Of a DNA stretch of 64,000 nucleotides, positions 27,801 through 35,245 are shown in pieces. The DNA lies in contig JAJEHX010000028.1 in assembly GCA_022823465.1 (NCBI GenBank), positions 62,001-126,000 on the forward strand, in the 5' to 3' direction. How positions within the stretch are numbered: position 1 is the first letter of the stretch; the number at the start of each line of letters is the position of its first letter. This DNA is from Candidatus Latescibacterota bacterium (GTDB lineage Bacteria; JAAXHH01). The position numbers and the translations under genes were made by a program. A model generated the notes under the pieces. The model was not told the DNA's origin and ran no database searches. It saw only the letters and a program-made list of their open reading frames with translations.

Positions 27801-30800
27801 GGCGCGCCGACCACGCCATCGAAAGCCCGGTGTGCCTCCGCCGTTCCGCCTCCCACAACACCCTGCTGACCAGCATTCCCCGACGGACTGGGGCCTGTCG
27901 TATCGCCTGCGAACAGTTCGGTATCCAGCGGAATGCGGTACAGGCGCCAGCTGTCCGGACTCCCCCAGTTGGATCGATCCTGGTCGCCTCCGGCCACGAG
28001 TACGGTGTCTTCGTGGTCCGGACTCAGATTCACGGCGAACTTGAAGTAATCGTTCCGATTTTCCAGGAAACCGTTGTAGTCGAGGTCCTCCGTGTCGGGA
28101 CGCCGGTTCTGATCCGGATCGCGGGCATTGTCTTCCGGTCCGTTGATCTTGCTGTAGTCGACCTGGTCGACCGGTACATCTCCGCCCATCGTGCCCTCGA
28201 AGGAGAAGTTGTCCCCATGGGGGTCTGGGTTGATCGTCGGGTGGTAGCCCGTCTCGTCCTCGTCCCGCAGACCGTCCATGCCGATGTCTTCTTCCGGTTC
28301 CAGGAGATTGTTGCCGAAACCGTCGCTTCGGTCGTCTTCCGTATCGAGCAGTCCGTCGTCGTTGACGTCCTCGCTGATCACGCCGAGGTCGATATGCAGT
28401 TCGCCCTGGTTACCGTTCACCCAGAGCTCGATGAACCGGCTGCGCGTCTGGTCCACGTTTGCCCCGGCCAGCGGATGCATCAGCCCCGCCCACCTGTTCG
28501 GCAAGTCATCGGGCCCGCTTTGCCGCCACGGCGCGTTGAAGGTAGAGTCTGCGTGTATCCCGCCCCAGCGCAAGTCGGGTTCCGTAGGATCGAATTCCAT
28601 GATCAGCACGTGCTGAAGCTGGTCCCGGCCCGTTACTTCCCGGGTGGGGTAGATCTCGCGGACATCGACCTGCTCCAGGGGATTGTACCAGATCATCCGG
28701 CCCCGCTGGCCGTGCGTACGCTCGTCCGGTGGACTTGCCGGCCGCCAGCTGCTGCGGCGCACGCCCAGGTCGGTTTCCTCCTTGCTTCCTTCGAAGTCGT
28801 CGATGAATCCGTCGCCCAGTACATTGGGGTTGGGTACGCTCTGGGCCAACTCGGCCTCGATGATCACGGAGGACGCCTCATCCCCCAGGTCGGCGGGGGA
28901 GATGAAGTCCATGAAGGAAGTCAGGAAGTCCGGTTCGAAAGCCAGGCGGGTATCGAGCCCCCACATCATGTAGCGGCCGGTCTCGCGGCCGATCCGGGAT
29001 TTCTGCTCCAGGGACTTGTCGGACCGGTAGAGTAAGGTGCCCTTTATCCAGGACTGTTCGCTGAACTGGTACTCCCCCTGCAGTCCCAGCAGCGTGTTCG
29101 ACACGGGTTTGAAGAATGGCGCGTATTGGAACTGGACGGTCACGTCCGCGTCCGGGCTGAGAGCCTCTTCGTTCGTGAAGCGGATCTGCCCGACCTCGTA
29201 CAGGATGATGTAGTCCGTTCCCCGTTGCAGTTGCTGGCCGTTCAACCGCACGATTTCACTCCCCTCGATGATATTGGACCGGCCAAGTGAGTACTGAGAC
29301 AACTGGTCCCGGTATTCGACCTCCAGGAAGTACTTGTGCAATATGCTGAACTGGCGGTTGACCTCGGTGCCCGTAAGCGTATAGAATTCGGGCGTTTCGT
29401 CGGGAAGGCCGTCGCCCTGCGTGTCCGGATAGGCCAATTGGCCGGCGGATGTCCGCGTCAGATTCGGTGCGAATGGATAGGGGTCCGGGAAGATCAACTC
29501 TCCGCGTGCGAAATTGATCAACGCGTGGTCTATATCGACGAGCCGGTCGGGATCAGATCCGGGGTCTACGCCCCGTCGGTCGAGCCCAAGCAACTGTATG
29601 AAGGGCGTACCGTTCTCGTCGACTTCGCTGTGCTCGCCCGAAGGTTCTATGTGGTAGATTCTCAGTTCGAAGGTTTCCGGATCGATATCCGTCTGGCCGA
29701 GGTAATACACGTTTCGCCACTCGTACTGCCAGGTACCCCACTGGGAAGGATCGTCCGGCGTGTCGGGGGGGTGTACCTGTTGTCGCTTGAGCAGGCGCAG
29801 CAGCGGGACCTCGTCGTCGAGGCGGCCGTACCTCTGGACTGTTCCGTCCCGGCTCACGGTCTCGTAATACACCGCGAGCATGTCGTCTTCCTGCAGCGGA
29901 GTGTCCAGGACGATGTAGCCGAATCTTTCGTTCACGTAGAATTCCTCGGATTCCAGGAATCGGAATTCCCCCTTGACGAAATCACCTTCCTCAGAACCGT
30001 GGATGAGCTTGCCCGTCGAGTCGTACACCGGGGGTTCGGGATAGGCGTTGGCAATGACCAGTTTCGCCGAGTTGTTTGGGTTTAGCTGTCCCGACACGTA
30101 AACCTGGATCGACTGAACCGAGTCTTCAGCCGCGACGCGGAAACCGTTTTCGTCCCTGCGCGAGAAAGCCGCGCGGTATTTTCCATCGATGAAATAGTAG
30201 GTCCTTCGCCTGAAGTCGAGGTCCCTGATCACCCGCTGGGACCCCTTCGTGCCGGCCTGGAACGTGGCGGACTCGCCTTCCCCCTTCTCCTGGCTGGCGA
30301 TCGCGGTCAGGTGAAAGCCGCCGAGCTGACTTATCATTTTAATTCCGAAGAGGCCGGTGTGCTGATGCGTGTAACCCGTGAATTCCGTGTTCTTCAGCTC
30401 GAGGGACACGTTGCCCGCCTCGAAGCTCTTCAGTATGCCGTTTCCTTCCTGGCCGTCGTCGGAAACGTCCTGGTAGCGTATGGCGAGGTTGTTGTCGAGG
30501 TCGGTGAACGCTTCGCTGTTCTGCTTGATGTTCACCTCGATCTTTTCGCCGATGTTCCCCGTAACGGTAAACTCCTGGTTCTGTTTCATGGATACGTTGG
30601 GTGCGCGGGAAGCCCGGTTCGTCGCCGTACTCGCGGCGCCTTCCGTCCATTCGCTGGCCATGTCCATTTCGATTCGCTGGTTCCCGAGAATCCGGATGAC
30701 GGGCGTGCCGCCCCCCAGAAAAGTGGGCAGGTTCACCGGTACGTCGAGGGTCAGCAGTCCTTCCTGGTTCATGCGCGTTTCGGTGTCGAAGACGTAGGAC

Positions 30801-31153
30801 AGCACGGACGTCCGCCACAGTTTCCTGAACTGAGCCGAACTGCGAAGCCGGTAATACTGGTCGAAAGAAAGGACCAGCGGCACGCGCCGGCCGAGACCGT
30901 CTTCTTCGTCGATGAACGCCAGGAGCTGGAGCGTGGGATAGACTACGGTCCGGCCGCCCAGGGGCCACGGCCGGTCGGTGAGGGTACGCAGCGGGGGCCT
31001 GTTCTGCCCACGGGCGATTTCGTCAACCTCTTCGAAAGTCACGATGTGCAGCCGTGCGCTTTCGAGCCGGATCTTCGGGCCTTCCGCCTGTGCGGCGAAG
31101 GCCCACAGGGAAACCAGCACGTGGCTGAAGAAAATCGTGCAGATGCGTTTCAT
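24878..31153 (-). CDS. sprA: SprA-like giant outer-membrane protein (type IX translocon family)
   Basis: ATG 31153 gives a signal peptide (MKRICTIFFSHVLVSLWAFAAQA), so the mature protein has about 2070 residues; the extra upstream frame is not used. Features typical of SprA are FLGGGTPVIRILGNQRIEMD, GNIGEKIEVNIKQ, GFIDDFEGS, LNEIEMVRLWI followed by IVGNQW, and many amphipathic beta-strand blocks ending in a terminal aromatic (FVFN). SprA is the very large beta-barrel translocon of the Bacteroidota type IX secretion system. Homologues occur across the FCB group. No other Por/Gld gene is in the window, so type IX secretion cannot be concluded. Divergent from the moaD side. Confidence 0.88.
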   Translation of the reverse strand: MKRICTIFFSHVLVSLWAFAAQAEGPKIRLESARLHIVTFEEVDEIARGQNRPPLRTLTDRPWPLGGRTVVYPTLQLLAFIDEEDGLGRRVPLVLSFDQYYRLRSSAQFRKLWRTSVLSYVFDTETRMNQEGLLTLDVPVNLPTFLGGGTPVIRILGNQRIEMDMASEWTEGAASTATNRASRAPNVSMKQNQEFTVTGNIGEKIEVNIKQNSEAFTDLDNNLAIRYQDVSDDGQEGNGILKSFEAGNVSLELKNTEFTGYTHQHTGLFGIKMISQLGGFHLTAIASQEKGEGESATFQAGTKGSQRVIRDLDFRRRTYYFIDGKYRAAFSRRDENGFRVAAEDSVQSIQVYVSGQLNPNNSAKLVIANAYPEPPVYDSTGKLIHGSEEGDFVKGEFRFLESEEFYVNERFGYIVLDTPLQEDDMLAVYYETVSRDGTVQRYGRLDDEVPLLRLLKRQQVHPPDTPDDPSQWGTWQYEWRNVYYLGQTDIDPETFELRIYHIEPSGEHSEVDENGTPFIQLLGLDRRGVDPGSDPDRLVDIDHALINFARGELIFPDPYPFAPNLTRTSAGQLAYPDTQGDGLPDETPEFYTLTGTEVNRQFSILHKYFLEVEYRDQLSQYSLGRSNIIEGSEIVRLNGQQLQRGTDYIILYEVGQIRFTNEEALSPDADVTVQFQYAPFFKPVSNTLLGLQGEYQFSEQSWIKGTLLYRSDKSLEQKSRIGRETGRYMMWGLDTRLAFEPDFLTSFMDFISPADLGDEASSVIIEAELAQSVPNPNVLGDGFIDDFEGSKEETDLGVRRSSWRPASPPDERTHGQRGRMIWYNPLEQVDVREIYPTREVTGRDQLQHVLIMEFDPTEPDLRWGGIHADSTFNAPWRQSGPDDLPNRWAGLMHPLAGANVDQTRSRFIELWVNGNQGELHIDLGVISEDVNDDGLLDTEDDRSDGFGNNLLEPEEDIGMDGLRDEDETGYHPTINPDPHGDNFSFEGTMGGDVPVDQVDYSKINGPEDNARDPDQNRRPDTEDLDYNGFLENRNDYFKFAVNLSPDHEDTVLVAGGDQDRSNWGSPDSWRLYRIPLDTELFAGDTTGPSPSGNAGQQGVVGGGTAEAHRAFDGVVGAPRLNEIEMVRLWITKVNEPVKMRIASINIVGNQWQEDFQGAITDSSGNPVPASTLAKYGETFDVAVKNTYDNPGEYTPPPGAIIEYDRVTGLQNKEQSLILTYTNLQPHHSAQAYRALFSDQDYTLYNTLRLYIHGSDHFEPGRSPEFFIRFGSGESDYYEYRTRVLPGWDEANHLRVNFDDLTILKSETELARRTATVTDTTYTITLSDGKARPVRFREGPPGEGLTVAVVELEGNRQYRVLGSPALARIRHITVGIYNPYDDPLGGGELWLDELRAGDVRRDRGLAGRLKIDADLADVFSLFGSVRSVGSHFRRIGGEEAGSRTTVMNLSSLLNLGSMLPDNWGLSIPLRFRWKNDLKLPRLQVGSDILLLNREQREAQRTENADQSFSASISKRVGSNNPFVAWTLERIRLDFTSTSYFRHSVSRIDTSGSYRARLRYNLTPRSKIQWQILGWMPLPEFITGLTFNPLPVRLELFSEVNRDRRIYLNRPTQPALVNDTDETAPADTDRGERFTRYLSRNVRAIMEPFQSVRMNYNFAVSNDMKSDSTVALTRFEFGPETNYRQNLGIDYRPEITTWFRPSYNFTTSYAENRNPLLQSVGASPEARTITFNNQQGVRTNVNMARMASDVFGRSSRGSNQEDSGWFRRNVINRFAAVFRNLTPITLNYTTSRNQSFFNAISRPTLRDRVGLSDHFSVSFDTLGSGSGVTGIQRNREAEANRSSFNLGAGFRFLGATLSIRPTWASTHNRSTNLNRKQNNTTWPEMNLRWSPNPRSMGDFGRMFRRIELSSGYSRRKGKNTDLRLSDRSAAGVSDPGEAGITRTTTTTLSPLIGFVVDLSAGLVLRGNFTTLDQLTRFGRNATDQKQQNRRFTIAVDYRLRPGIRIFGKRTSGDINARLQFTRNANRTLISRIGADFQPNNGQNQNRFSVTTDYRFSRYVRGGVTVELTNTVNVITEQKRLRRGGGLWTEFVFN

Positions 31154-31264
31154 AGATAAACGAAAATAAGCCTGGGATGCGACACTCGCAACACCTGTTC
31201 CTACGACGGAAGGACGACCGACGGGTGCATGGCGTTCCATGCCGGGACCCACAAGGGAAATGAC

Positions 31265-31293
31265 TTGACAGGGGCAGGGACCGGGATTAGGGT
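31265..31293 (+). promoter_or_regulatory. Candidate sigma-70-type promoter
   Basis: TTGACA at 31265 is followed after 17 bases by TAGGGT, a weak -10. It points toward the 38-residue membrane peptide at 31392. Confidence 0.35.
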
Positions 31294-31391
31294 ATTTACG
31301 ACGTATGCGTTGCGCGCGAAAGACTCCGAAGCGGTATGCGCGCGAGCACCTTCGAACCCGAATCTGAAATGAAACCTGGAGTTTGCTTCCC

Positions 31392-31508
31392 ATGGAACAG
31401 CAAGCCACCGAATTGACCACGGGCGGGTGGATTTTTCTCATTCTCGCGTGGACCGTGATCACGGCGCTGACAGCCGCCTGTTTCTACCGGGTGCGTAAAC
31501 TGGATTAG
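31392..31508 (+). CDS. 38-residue single-pass membrane peptide
   Basis: ATG 31392 opens a 38-residue frame with a polar N-terminus, a strong hydrophobic helix (GGWIFLILAWTVITALTAA) and a short basic tail (CFYRVRKLD). The pattern resembles small accessory subunits seen beside sodium symporters and other transporters, but no transporter is adjacent. No strong ribosome-binding site is seen. It lies between the divergent sprA-like gene and moaD. Function unknown; a genuine gene is plausible on helix composition alone. Confidence 0.5.
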   Translation: MEQQATELTTGGWIFLILAWTVITALTAACFYRVRKLD

Positions 31509-31600
31509 GACCTGGTCTCCTTCTTTCGATCCCCTCCAATACGCTCGCGATTTGCACTTCGAACAACCCGCCGCCTTCCCGCCCTGAACGGACGCCCCGC

Positions 31601-31629
31601 TTGACATTCGGGCGTTTTTGCCTTATCCT
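31601..31629 (+). promoter_or_regulatory. Promoter of the moaD sulfur-relay operon
   Basis: TTGACA at 31601, a 17-base spacer and TATCCT at 31624 form a good sigma-70-type promoter 45 bases upstream of moaD. Confidence 0.6.
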
Positions 31630-31673
31630 GTAACGGTTTTTCCGCCTTCGAACGATGCCTGCAAAGGACGGCC

Positions 31674-31931
31674 ATGCGAATCATCGTGAAATGCTTCGCC
31701 GGGTGCAAAGACGCGGTGGGCGCGACATCGGTTTCGGTGGAGCTTCCGGCGGGGACTACCGTGGGCGAGGCCTTTGCGGGACTGATCGAATCCTATCCCG
31801 CCCTCGGGGGTTACGACCGGAGCGTAATGCTGGCCGTCAACAGGCAATACGCCGATCGACAGGCGGTACTGGAAGATGGTGACGAATTGGCGTGCATCCC
31901 GCCGGTGAGCGGCGGCGCCGGTCCCCAGTGA
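31674..31931 (+). CDS. moaD: MoaD-like molybdopterin synthase small subunit with C-terminal extension
   Basis: The 85-residue ubiquitin-fold protein has MRIIVKCFAGCKDAVG at the start and DGDELACIPPVSGG near the end, as in MoaD. Normally the protein ends at Gly-Gly, which is adenylated by MoeB and converted to a thiocarboxylate. Here four residues (AGPQ) follow, so the di-glycine is masked and would need trimming. AAAGGA precedes the ATG. moaE follows after a 105-base repeat-bearing spacer. If processed, it supplies sulfur for molybdopterin. Otherwise it may be a different sulfur-carrier protein. Confidence 0.88.
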   Translation: MRIIVKCFAGCKDAVGATSVSVELPAGTTVGEAFAGLIESYPALGGYDRSVMLAVNRQYADRQAVLEDGDELACIPPVSGGAGPQ

Positions 31932-31942
31932 AGGACGAGTGG

Positions 31943-32035
31943 GATGAGGCGCTGGTCCTGCGATGAAGCGCTGGTCCTGCGATGAAGGGGTGGTGCGGGA
32001 TGAAGCGCAGGACCTGCGACGAAGCGCCGATCCCA
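31943..32035 (+). repeat. 19-bp degenerate tandem repeat between moaD and moaE
   Basis: Five units of 18-19 bases follow each other (31943, 31962, 31981, 31999, 32018). The first two differ by one base (GATGARGCGCTGGTCCTGC); later ones are degenerate. They fill the spacer between the two molybdopterin synthase genes. Confidence 0.8.
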
Positions 32036-32036
32036 A

Positions 32037-32471
32037 ATGAAGGACGGCAACGAGCGCGTGTACAAGATCACTACCGACAGAATCGAACCGGACGCCCTCT
32101 TCGGCTGGTCCCTCAAACCCCACCACGGCGCGGTGGTCACCTTTGCCGGCACGGTGCGGGACAACACGGATGGCCGGCGGACGCTACGGCTGGAGTATGA
32201 GACCTACGCCGAGATGGCCGAAGCCAAGATGCGGGAAGTGGGCGTTGAAATCCGCGATAAGTGGGGCATTGAGGACGTGGCCATGATTCACCGCGTCGGC
32301 ACGCTCGAGATCGGGGAGATCAGCATCCTGATTTCCGTGGCGGCCCCCCACAGGAAAAACGCCTTCGAGGCCTGTTCCTACGCGATCGACCGCGTAAAGC
32401 AGATCGTGCCCGTCTGGAAGAAGGAGATCTGGGCGGACGGGAAGCGGGAATGGGTGGAGCGTCAATCCTGA
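32037..32471 (+). CDS. moaE: Molybdopterin synthase catalytic subunit MoaE
   Basis: The 144-residue protein has GAVVTFAGTVRDNTDGR, HRVGTLEIGEISILISVAAPHRKNAFEACSYAIDRVK and the catalytic-lysine motif PVWKKEIWADG, all diagnostic of MoaE. With thiocarboxylated MoaD it adds the dithiolene sulfurs of molybdopterin. The ORF starts at the end of the tandem repeat region, so the start is set by homology to ITTDRIEP a few residues in. It is followed 38 bases later by the desulfurase homologue. Confidence 0.95.
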   Translation: MKDGNERVYKITTDRIEPDALFGWSLKPHHGAVVTFAGTVRDNTDGRRTLRLEYETYAEMAEAKMREVGVEIRDKWGIEDVAMIHRVGTLEIGEISILISVAAPHRKNAFEACSYAIDRVKQIVPVWKKEIWADGKREWVERQS

Positions 32472-32509
32472 CCGCCAGGCCCAGTTGCTCCCGACGACCG
32501 GTCCCTGCC

Positions 32510-33661
32510 ATGATATACTTAGACCACAGCGCGGCGCCGCCGGTTGACCCCCGCGTCATCGACGAGATGGTGCCCTGTTTCAGGGAACACGCCGGCAGTC
32601 CGTCCAGCCTTCACCGGTTGGGTGTGGAGGCGCGCGGCGCGTTGGACCGGGCGCGCGGCCGGGTCGCCGGGCTGATCGGCGCCGGTCCGGATGAAATCGT
32701 ATTCACGGCCAGCGGCACGGAGGCGGACAACCTGGCCGTCAAGGGGCTGGCGCAGGCGAGGACGAATCGGGGCCGGCACATCGTCGTATCCAGCATCGAG
32801 CATCATGCCGTGCTCTATGCCGCGAAAACCATGGAACGACAGGGGTTCACGGTCACGCAGGTCCCATCCGGCGGGGACGGCGTCGTGCAGCCCGACGAGG
32901 TCGCGCGGGCCATGCGGGACGATACCATCCTCGTTTCCGTCATGCGCGCAAACGATGAAACCGGTACCATCCAGCCCGTGCGCGAAATTTCCGAAATTGT
33001 CCACCGGCACGGCGCAGCCATGCATACCGATGCCGTGGCCGCGGTGGGGCGGCTGCCGGTAAACGTAGATGAGTTGAACGTAGATGCCCTGTCTCTTTCC
33101 GCCCGGTCCCTGAACGGCCCGCCCGGCGCCGGCGCCCTTTATCTGAAAGCGGGCACCCGGCTGCGTCCGCAGGTGGAAGGGGGCGTGCAGGAGGAGGGCC
33201 GCCGCGGCGGCCATGAGAACATCCCCGCCATCGTGGGGTTCGGCAGGGCGGCGGAATTGGCGGCGGAAGAACTGCCTGGCCGGATCGACCGGCTGAAGCG
33301 GCTGGACGAATCGCTGTTGCGCGGCTTGAAGGGCCGCCTGCCGGATGTCGTTATTAATGGGCACCCGCACAAGCGCCTGCCGGGTCACCTGAACCTGTGG
33401 ATACCGGAGGCCGATGGGGAGTCCCTGGTCCTGATGCTCGACGCCCGGGGAGTCGCCGTTTCCGTCGGTTCCTCTTGCGCCGCTCACGCGTCCAAGCCCT
33501 CGCACGTGCTCATGGCGCTGGGGCGGACGGCAGTTGAAGCCCGCTGCTCGCTGCTGGTCACCGCTGGTCCGGACACTGGTGAATCCGAGGCCGAGGAAGC
33601 GCTGGACGCACTCGTCGAAGTGGTGGGAGAGTTGCGCGCCATTGCGGGTGTAACGGCATAG
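32510..33661 (+). CDS. Cysteine desulfurase (NifS/IscS) homologue lacking the PLP lysine
   Basis: ATG 32510 gives MIYLDHSAAPPVDPRV, the NifS-family start (383 residues). Retained features are the PLP-stacking histidine region SIEHHAVL, NDETGTIQPV, the aspartate in HTDAV, and the mobile-loop catalytic cysteine C323 (SSCAAHASKPSHVL). The Schiff-base lysine is absent: the family pattern SxHKxxGPKG reads SARSLNGPPG, so lysine becomes Ser200 (codon 33107-33109) and His becomes Arg199. The conserved Gln after HTDA is Ala. It should not perform PLP-based desulfuration but could still carry sulfur on C323. It is co-directional with moaD, moaE and a TusA-like gene, 16 bases before the latter. It may be a persulfide carrier or scaffold (inference). 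Confidence 0.88.
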   Translation: MIYLDHSAAPPVDPRVIDEMVPCFREHAGSPSSLHRLGVEARGALDRARGRVAGLIGAGPDEIVFTASGTEADNLAVKGLAQARTNRGRHIVVSSIEHHAVLYAAKTMERQGFTVTQVPSGGDGVVQPDEVARAMRDDTILVSVMRANDETGTIQPVREISEIVHRHGAAMHTDAVAAVGRLPVNVDELNVDALSLSARSLNGPPGAGALYLKAGTRLRPQVEGGVQEEGRRGGHENIPAIVGFGRAAELAAEELPGRIDRLKRLDESLLRGLKGRLPDVVINGHPHKRLPGHLNLWIPEADGESLVLMLDARGVAVSVGSSCAAHASKPSHVLMALGRTAVEARCSLLVTAGPDTGESEAEEALDALVEVVGELRAIAGVTA

Positions 33662-33676
33662 GAGGCTCGACGAACC

Positions 33677-33910
33677 GTGATCCAGCCGGTCTTGACCCTC
33701 GACACCTACGGCCTGCTCTGTCCCGTGCCGATTATGAAGACCGCGGCCGCCATCAAGGAGATTTCGGCGGGTGAAGTGCTGGAAGTGCTGGCCGACGATC
33801 CCCAGATCCTGGAGGACATGCCGGCCTGGTGCGCGAGTAACGGGCACGCCCTGCTCGACACCATCGAAGAGGACGAAGAGTTCAGGCTGTATGTAAGAAG
33901 GGTAAAATGA
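33677..33910 (+). CDS. TusA/YedF-like sulfur-carrier protein
   Basis: The 77-residue protein shows the family's CPxP motif (TYGLLCPVPIMKTAAAI), in which the cysteine carries persulfide sulfur, and a typical C-terminus with AWCASNGHALLDT. TusA relays sulfur from IscS to tRNA 2-thiolation and molybdenum-cofactor synthesis. Its position 16 bases after the lysine-less desulfurase and before Mrp and an MnmA-like gene makes a relay role plausible, although the upstream partner appears unable to generate persulfide. Confidence 0.93.
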   Translation: MIQPVLTLDTYGLLCPVPIMKTAAAIKEISAGEVLEVLADDPQILEDMPAWCASNGHALLDTIEEDEEFRLYVRRVK

Positions 33911-34034
33911 TTGCTCTGGCGTACCGCCGGATGTAGATTGCGCAACGATGTTGGAACGCAGCGCGTGAGATCGTATATGACGTAAGGGTGTGCCGCACCG
34001 CAGATCAGAGTTGCACAGCGATCACACCAAAGGT

Positions 34035-34058
34035 TGTACAATTATACAATTGTACAAT
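34035..34058. repeat. Three tandem 8-bp TRTACAAT repeats upstream of mrp
   Basis: TGTACAAT, TATACAAT and TGTACAAT follow without gaps and contain nested palindromes (AATTGTACAATT). The AT-rich block stands out from its GC-rich surroundings 100 bases before the mrp start, so it may bind a regulator or form part of a promoter. Confidence 0.65.
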
Positions 34059-34155
34059 TGGGCGTGTCACAGGCAGTTCGGTGCGGGACGAGATTTGGTT
34101 AACGCAAAGACCCACAGGAACGAAACACCGTGTTACCGTCGTGCGGGAGGAAAAG

Positions 34156-35232
34156 ATGGCCCATGAAGTCACCATGCGGGACGTGGTGGACCGTTTGAAG
34201 CAAATCATGTACCCGGGATTCGATCGCGACATCGTCTCCTTCGGCTTGGTGAAGAACGTACAGGCCTCCGATGGCCACGTGGCCTTCAGTTTGGCCTTTT
34301 CCACGCAGGACGAATCCACGCGGCGCCAGATCACGATGACGGCCAAGGAAGCGGTGGAGCGCATGCCCGGGGTGCACGACGTGCAGATCACCGGTCCGCC
34401 TCCCGGACAATCGGCCACGGCCCAGGGACCCGCGGCGGGTCAACACGGGCAGCCCGGGCAGGCCGGCAAGATCGAACTGCCCGGGGTCAAGACCATCGTG
34501 GCGGTGGCCAGCGGCAAGGGCGGGGTGGGCAAATCCACGGTCTCCGTGAACCTGTCCGTGGCCCTGGCCGACGCCGGCGCGAGCGTGGGCCTGCTCGACG
34601 CCGACATTTACGGCCCCAGCATTCCGACGATGATGGGCGTCAAGGATCAGCCGGGCGTGGTGGGGCAGAAGATCCTGCCCATGATCGCCCATGACATAAA
34701 GATGATGTCCTTCGGCTTCCTGATCCCGGAGGACCAGTCGGTCACCTGGCGGGGTCCCATGGTACACCAGGCTGTGCAGCAGTTGCTGAGGGACGTCCTG
34801 TGGGGCGAACTGGACTGCCTCGTCATCGACATGCCGCCGGGTACGGGGGACGCGCACCTGACGCTGACCCAGTCCGTGCCGCTGACCGGCGGCCTGGTGG
34901 TGACGACGCCGCAGGACGTGGCCCTGATCGACGCGCGGCGCGGCGTAGCCATGTTCCAGCAGGTCAACGTGCCCATACTCGGCATCATCGAAAACATGAG
35001 TTATTTCAACTGTCCCCACTGTGGCGACCGGACGGATATCTTCACGACGGGCGGAGGGAAGCGCGCCAGCGAGGCGCTAGGCGTACCCTTCGTAGGCGAA
35101 TTGCCCCTGGATCCGGCGGTCTGCCTGGCGGGCGACCAGGGCACCCCCATCGTCCGGAGGGATCCGGACTCGCAGCAGACCGGGGCCTTCCGGCAGGTGG
35201 CGAACACGCTGCGGGCATCGATCGGGGTATAA
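34156..35232 (+). CDS. mrp: Mrp/NBP35-family iron-sulfur carrier ATPase
   Basis: ATG 34156 follows GGGAGG. Residues 1-85 are a DUF59/MIP18 domain (VVDRLKQIMYPGFDRDIVSFGLVKN). A Gly/Gln-rich linker leads to the P-loop ATPase: VASGKGGVGKSTVSVNLS, DADIYGPSIP, MPPGTGDAHLTLTQ. The cluster-binding cysteine pair is in NMSYFNCPHCG. The protein loads or transfers Fe-S clusters and acts as a dimer in the cytoplasm. It is followed after 13 bases by the MnmA-like gene and preceded by the sulfur-relay genes, so this block serves sulfur or Fe-S metabolism. Confidence 0.95.
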   Translation: MAHEVTMRDVVDRLKQIMYPGFDRDIVSFGLVKNVQASDGHVAFSLAFSTQDESTRRQITMTAKEAVERMPGVHDVQITGPPPGQSATAQGPAAGQHGQPGQAGKIELPGVKTIVAVASGKGGVGKSTVSVNLSVALADAGASVGLLDADIYGPSIPTMMGVKDQPGVVGQKILPMIAHDIKMMSFGFLIPEDQSVTWRGPMVHQAVQQLLRDVLWGELDCLVIDMPPGTGDAHLTLTQSVPLTGGLVVTTPQDVALIDARRGVAMFQQVNVPILGIIENMSYFNCPHCGDRTDIFTTGGGKRASEALGVPFVGELPLDPAVCLAGDQGTPIVRRDPDSQQTGAFRQVANTLRASIGV

Positions 35233-35245
35233 GGAGGAAGCGACC

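Noticed and set aside
31154-31462. Longer N-terminus for the sprA-like gene
   Set aside because: The signal peptide begins at ATG 31153; the upstream extension has no similarity and lies in the divergent promoter region.
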